DNA of 64,000 nt, taken from Rhizobium sp. Q54. GTDB lineage: Bacteria > Pseudomonadota > Alphaproteobacteria > Rhizobiales > Xanthobacteraceae. Below are positions 57,716-64,000 of this stretch, one piece after another. Location of the stretch: assembly GCA_945907045.1 (NCBI GenBank), contig CAMDSH010000004.1, forward strand, positions 1 to 64,000, given 5' to 3'. The notes beneath the pieces were generated by a model. It saw only the letters and a list, made by a program, of their open reading frames with translations, did no database searches and was not told where the DNA came from. The translations under genes were made by a program, and so were the position numbers. Every line of letters begins with the position of its first letter. Within the stretch, counting starts at the first letter, position 1.

Positions 57716-58579
57716 ATGCGACGTACTCGCTCTTATGCATCATTCATCGCGATATTGGCCGCCGGTGCCGGCCTTGTTTTCGGCGCTGCTCACGCGGCGG
57801 AAAAAATCGCGCACAACGAACTCAATCCCGGATTCAATCCTGCAACTGGTCAGATCAATCTCGGCGTTGCGACTCAGGTGCCTTCGGGTTCGCCGCCCGG
57901 CCATAACGAACGGAGCGGCGAAGGCGAGGCGGTGAAGGACATCGCCAAGCCGGTCGATACCAGCTCGGCTTCCGGCGAGCCGCTTCCCTCACCGCAGGAA
58001 GCGCTGTCGAAACCTTTGACCGGATCTGAAAACCCGTCTTTGGGCACGTTCGACGAACCGAAGACGGCAGCGACCGACGACACGGCAAAAGCGTTCGCTC
58101 CGGCAGGTGCGCCCAATTCAGGCGGCTTGCAGGCGGTCGGGGGTCCGTTAGCGCCGGGTGGTACGGGCGGACAAAACGCAAGCGGCGCCACAACCGGCAC
58201 TGCGCCCAAGGAGCCCGCCGCGGCGGCAGTTCCGGCCATAGGGCCAATCGGCGCGACCGCGCAAACCATGCCGGCGAAGTTTTCGCCGCGCAACGATGCG
58301 CTCGACAAACTGCCGATCATGGCGATGCCGCCCGCGCTAAGCGACGCTCAGAAGCAGAAAGTCGCCGCCGCGGCGGCCCGCGGTAAAATTGCGGCCGTCA
58401 CCTTCGATGCCAGCAAATTGGCAACCAAGGTGCCGGAATCGATCGAACTGCAGGCCATGCCGGACGATCTCGGCGGACAAATTCCGGCGGTAAAAGCGCT
58501 CATGCTCCTCAAGACGAAGGACAAGGTGTTGCTGGTCAATCCTGCCGACCGCGTCGTGGTCGGCAGCGTCGATCTGTAA
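57716..58579 (+). CDS. Exported protein with DUF1236-like C-terminus
   Basis: A 287-residue protein: signal peptide (1-27, ending AAHAAE), a long low-complexity middle rich in Pro, Ala and Gly (about 40-200), and a C-terminal domain of about 60 residues, VPESIELQAMPDDLGGQIPA then VKALMLLKTKDKVLLVNPAD, which follows the DUF1236 pattern seen at 56272. The ATG at 57716 follows GAGGAG. Probably surface- or periplasm-located. Confidence 0.75.
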   Translation: MRRTRSYASFIAILAAGAGLVFGAAHAAEKIAHNELNPGFNPATGQINLGVATQVPSGSPPGHNERSGEGEAVKDIAKPVDTSSASGEPLPSPQEALSKPLTGSENPSLGTFDEPKTAATDDTAKAFAPAGAPNSGGLQAVGGPLAPGGTGGQNASGATTGTAPKEPAAAAVPAIGPIGATAQTMPAKFSPRNDALDKLPIMAMPPALSDAQKQKVAAAAARGKIAAVTFDASKLATKVPESIELQAMPDDLGGQIPAVKALMLLKTKDKVLLVNPADRVVVGSVDL

Positions 58580-58596
58580 ACCTTGCACAGAATAAC

Positions 58597-58623
58597 AACG
58601 GCCCCGGATATTCCGGGGCCGTT
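58597..58623 (+). terminator. Hairpin, probable terminator
   Basis: A perfect 12-bp stem AACGGCCCCGGA with its complement and a 3-base loop, right after the 57716 gene. The T-run is poor (ACCGTTTG). Confidence 0.7.
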
Positions 58624-58662
58624 ACCGTTTGTAAGAACGTGCGTCGTGAGTAATTGCCGCTG

Positions 58663-59556
58663 TCACCAATTCAGCTTGAAACCGGCGGTGATGCTCTTGC
58701 TGGCTGTCGGCGTGCCGACGTCGGTCACCGCGGTGGTCACGTTGAGCGGGCCGTAAAGTTTCTGCTCGGCGCTCAGCCGGTTGCGGGCGATGTCGTCGGC
58801 GGTCGAGGTGGTGCGGCCCACGCCCAGCGTCGTTCCGGTGGAGAGGATGTTGAATTTAAGCTCGCGGTCGTTGCTCCACACCCGCGTGGCGCCGGGCGTC
58901 GCCGGGGCAGGCCCCGCGCTGGGTATCGAGGACGCAGCTGCCGCCGGGTTGGCGAATGTCTCCGTCACGGCGACCTGATTTTGCACCGTCACTGAAAACT
59001 GTTTGCCGAGCGGCACCGAGCGCTTGAACGTGGTGCCGAGCTTGCCTTGCTCCTGGCTCGGATCGACGCGCGCCTCGATCGACGCAATGTCGGGGACCGC
59101 GACGTTCGCCCAGGCGGCGCCGGATTGCTGCTGACTGCCATTCGGCAATATTTTGTCCGGCTGATAACTTGTCGCGGGCGCGGCGGGCAGGCCGAGATCG
59201 GCGCCCACTTTGATATCCCAGGTGGTCGGCAGCGGCTTCTTCACCTTGACGGCGGCGGACCCGTCCGGATTGTCGGTGCGGCTCCAGTCGATTGCGTTTG
59301 CGTCCTTCGCCGATGCGGAGGAAGATTTCCTGGCGCTGGGCTCGAGAGTCGCGGCGTTGAATTTCAGCGCTTCCAGCAAGGCCGGATCTGGAGCGGCATA
59401 GCCTTCGTCAATATCTTGCGCTTCTTGTGAACCGCGAAGCTCCGGCACCGGGGTGACGGTGACGTTCTGCGCGAAACCGGAGCCGGGCATCATCAGCGCG
59501 GCCAGCACGATGCATCCGGCTGCCGCTTGGCTGAAAGTCCTGTTCGTGATTGGCAT
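58663..59556 (-). CDS. Exported hypothetical protein
   Basis: A 297-residue protein with signal peptide (1-31, ending GSGFAQN). The central part (about 88-150) is polar, WDIKVGADLGLPAAPATSYQ; the C-terminal half has long beta-like stretches (FSVTVQNQVAVTETF, RELKFNILSTGTTLG, KSITAGFKLNW), compatible with a surface beta-structure or a barrel edge. I have seen this layout in related genomes but cannot name it. ATG at 59556 follows GAGGGGG. Confidence 0.72.
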   Translation of the reverse strand: MPITNRTFSQAAAGCIVLAALMMPGSGFAQNVTVTPVPELRGSQEAQDIDEGYAAPDPALLEALKFNAATLEPSARKSSSASAKDANAIDWSRTDNPDGSAAVKVKKPLPTTWDIKVGADLGLPAAPATSYQPDKILPNGSQQQSGAAWANVAVPDIASIEARVDPSQEQGKLGTTFKRSVPLGKQFSVTVQNQVAVTETFANPAAAASSIPSAGPAPATPGATRVWSNDRELKFNILSTGTTLGVGRTTSTADDIARNRLSAEQKLYGPLNVTTAVTDVGTPTASKSITAGFKLNW

Positions 59557-59798
59557 GCCAAAAACCCCCTCGTGCATCGCGTGCCGTCTTCCGATTGTCT
59601 TGGCCGCGTTCGAGGCTCCTCTAGCGGCAGAGCGGTTAACCAAGGATTGCGTTGGTGCCACCTTAATTGGGCAAAGATGTGAAACTTCTGTGGCCGCCGG
59701 GAACCCGGTTGCTTTGACAAAATAAAACCCCATATAGATGGGACTGTTTGAATGATGATCGTTCAAATGATGTTTTGAATGGATTTTGGAGTAGCGCT

Positions 59799-60047
59799 AT
59801 GGCGAAATTCGACTACAGCGCGCCGGCGGAGTTGTTCCCCTCGCGCAACCGCAAGGTCAAGCAGACGGTGAAATACCGCCGCTTCGACAAGGCGGCCGAG
59901 GCCATCCAGTACGCGATCGAAGAGATGCCGGAGCCGCTTTTGCTCGGTGCCTACATCGAAATCGACGAGGCGCGGCTCGGCCATAAGGACATTCGCGAGC
60001 TTTACGAGAGCGCGGACTATCCGCTGAAAAGGCTGGCGCTGAACTGA
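59799..60047 (+). CDS. Small conserved protein, paralogue of 56833-57087
   Basis: An 82-residue protein with the same order of blocks: APAELFPSRNRK, RRFDKAAEAIQYAIEEMP, LLLGAYIEIDE and LYESADYPL. Roughly half of the residues are shared with the other copy. The ATG at 59799 follows GGAG. The gene has its own terminator. Function unknown. Confidence 0.8.
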   Translation: MAKFDYSAPAELFPSRNRKVKQTVKYRRFDKAAEAIQYAIEEMPEPLLLGAYIEIDEARLGHKDIRELYESADYPLKRLALN

Positions 60048-60062
60048 CCGGCCATCGTTTTT

Positions 60063-60102
60063 CGCCGCGTGGACGCGCTAAACCCGTCCGCGCGGCGTTT
60101 TC
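60063..60102 (+). terminator. Rho-independent terminator
   Basis: A 13-bp stem (60063-60075 with 60085-60097, one G-U pair), 9-base loop, then TTTTCGTTT. Follows the 59799 gene by 15 bases. Confidence 0.88.
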
Positions 60103-60104
60103 GT

Positions 60105-60536
60105 TTATGCCACTTCCGATAGATCGATCTGATGGCCGAGCACCTGTTCGGCTGCATCGAAACTGTCGAATAGCGCGCGCAGCCGCACCAGCTTTCCATC
60201 CTTGAATTGCGCGAATTGCGCGAGCCGCAGGCTAAGTATCCTGCCGCTGCGCGTATAAAGCGCGTTGAGCTTGATCAGCGCGGCAGCCTTGTCGCCGTCG
60301 ATCAGCATCGATTCCTTCTCGCAGCCGCGCAATTGCAGGCAGCCCGCGATCTCGCCGCACATGGCGATCACGGCGGCTTTGCCGCGGCGCTGGCCGAAAA
60401 ACGGAAACAGATCGACCGGGCCGAACACGGTCCATTCCACGGCGTCGTCGAGAAAGGGCGCGATGCGCTGCGGCTCGTTCGCCGCCAAGGCGTCGCAAAA
60501 TGCGCGGGTAAACCCGCGCATGGTCTCTTCGGTCAT
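60105..60536 (-). CDS. SnoaL/NTF2-like protein
   Basis: A 143-residue cone-shaped alpha-beta barrel protein. Features: TRAFCDALAANEPQRIAPFL, DDAVEWTVFGPVDLFPFFGQ, RGKAAVIAM and the closing LRLAQFAQFKDGKLVRLRAL. Such proteins bind small hydrophobic ligands or isomerise steroids/ketides; the ligand here is not evident. Confidence 0.85.
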   Translation of the reverse strand: MTEETMRGFTRAFCDALAANEPQRIAPFLDDAVEWTVFGPVDLFPFFGQRRGKAAVIAMCGEIAGCLQLRGCEKESMLIDGDKAAALIKLNALYTRSGRILSLRLAQFAQFKDGKLVRLRALFDSFDAAEQVLGHQIDLSEVA

Positions 60537-60767
60537 CTTTGAACCCTGGAAGTCCCGCGCGGGCAGCCCTTCTGGTCCGGAAAAAACCGGACGTGCCGCC
60601 CCAACGGCAATTGTTTTAAGCTTAAACTAAATACTCGCGCTTAGGTAGTGCCAAGGTTGCATGGCAGCTATTCGGCGCGGCAGCTCGATGCTGCCCGGCA
60701 AACGGGCGTGCCCGGATTCACATCAGATATGCGGGGTATGCCGTCCGGCAAGGCCGCGTGAGAATGG

Positions 60768-63437
<2,670 letters not shown>

Positions 63438-63538
63438 TGCCCTGAATATGGGACGAGTCAGGGCGCGGGAAAAGGGCGCTTGCTGCTAGTGTTTGAGCCT
63501 TGTGGAACACCACGCCGCCGGCTTTTCAGGAGACTGCG

Positions 63539-63835
63539 ATGGACCAGACACCCAGCATCAAGAAGCCCTTGCCGGTGGCCAGCAAGATCGGATTGGGGCT
63601 GATGGTGATCGCGTTGCTGTGGTGGTTTGCCTACTATTCCAATTACAGCGGGGCCTTCGGCCTGCTCGACCTCAAGTTCATGTGCATCAGCGGCGCGACC
63701 AGGGAGTGCCTGTTCTTCCAGGAGCGCATGGGCCCGACAGCTGTGCCGGTTTACTACCCGGTGTTCTGGTATGCGGCTTTGATCGCGCTGGCGATCGGCG
63801 CCTATCAGTCCTGGAAGGCACGCAAGGCGAAGTGA
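63539..63835 (+). CDS. Small two-helix membrane protein
   Basis: A 98-residue protein with two membrane helices (about 20-38, KIGLGLMVIALLWWFAYYS; about 70-88, VFWYAALIALAIGAYQSW) joined by a loop containing two cysteines (FMCISGATREC). ATG at 63539 follows CAGGAG. Similar proteins are widespread in rhizobia without a function. Confidence 0.78.
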   Translation: MDQTPSIKKPLPVASKIGLGLMVIALLWWFAYYSNYSGAFGLLDLKFMCISGATRECLFFQERMGPTAVPVYYPVFWYAALIALAIGAYQSWKARKAK

Positions 63836-63842
63836 CGGCCCG

Positions 63843-64000
63843 CTAAAAGCCCTTCACCGCCTGTTTGGTGTGCTCCACTTCGGGCGGTGAAGCGAAGCAA
63901 TGCCCGACGCAGGCGCGCCATTCCTGGAAATCCGGAGAGCCGCGGAAATCGACGGTGTGGTTCTCCACCGTGTCCCATTTGACGAACAGCCGGTAACGGC
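63843..64000 (-). CDS. Partial gene, Dabb (stress-responsive A/B barrel)-like
   Basis: The C-terminal 51 residues of a gene that continues past the right edge: RYRLFVKWDTVENHTVDFRG, then SPDFQEWRACVGHCF and ASPPEVEHTKQAVKGF. The length and the closing PPEVEHTKQAVKGF suit small Dabb-type proteins, but the fragment is short and the name tentative. Confidence 0.55.
   Translation of the reverse strand, partial: RYRLFVKWDTVENHTVDFRGSPDFQEWRACVGHCFASPPEVEHTKQAVKGF

Noticed and set aside
59715-59750. TTGACA as the -35 of a promoter for the 59799 gene
   Set aside because: The only -10-like sequence (TATAGA) is 13 bases away, too short for a sigma-70 promoter.

Overview
This is a 64 kb, GC-rich, almost wholly chromosomal stretch from an alphaproteobacterium of the order Hyphomicrobiales (Rhizobiales), most like the Bradyrhizobium / Afipia / Rhodopseudomonas group. 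The assignment is inference, not a database result. It rests on the core gene set and order (SDR-uvrC-pgsA-moaD-moaE; ilvE-MarR-OmpR regulator-EnvZ-like kinase; rplY-pth-ychF), DUF1236 proteins, solitary Bug-type solute receptors, an ArsR-methyltransferase fusion ahead of metF-metH, and palindromic intergenic repeats of kinds common in that group. I see no tRNA, rRNA, transposase, integrase, phage gene or CRISPR array.

Layout. 0-6 kb: repeats, a Bug receptor, a VOC-fold protein with a broken partial copy 1.3 kb away, a MEDS-LuxR regulator, and a cvpA-led operon of small envelope proteins. 6-11 kb: a TPP riboswitch, thiC, two very small membrane ORFs and a ModA-like binding protein, then a DUF4403 protein. 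11-16.3 kb: exported small proteins, panE, a second Bug receptor and an L,D-transpeptidase. 16.3-22.7 kb: trmO divergent from a methionine-cycle operon (ArsR-methyltransferase regulator, metF, metH) with a candidate operator between them. 22.7-31 kb: a 27-residue membrane peptide gene, extensin-like lipoprotein, ubiA, rsmE, RNase T2, rlmJ, a cold-shock gene with a long leader and a GST. 31-33 kb: two tandem outer-membrane beta-barrel genes. 33-39.5 kb: SDR, uvrC, an intradiol dioxygenase, pgsA, moaD, moaE and a beta-propeller lyase-like protein. 39.5-43.4 kb: ilvE and a MarR / response regulator / kinase set. 43.4-50 kb: TetR-like gene, proC, prs, pgeF, midA-like, lgt, ubiK. 50-55.7 kb: rplY, pth, ychF, an exported protein, two MaoC genes (the second frameshifted) and an MFS transporter. 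55.7-60.5 kb: DUF1236 and other small exported or membrane proteins, three preceded by candidate sigma-EcfG promoters. 60.7-64 kb: uvrB with a long N-terminal extension, a small membrane protein and a partial gene.

Most of the window is housekeeping and I found no defence or mobile system. The least explained parts are the three candidate EcfG promoters with a pair of paralogous small proteins (56-60 kb), the very small membrane-peptide genes beside thiC and metH, the promoter-plus-terminator-like hairpin in front of rplY, and the mosaic VOC duplication.
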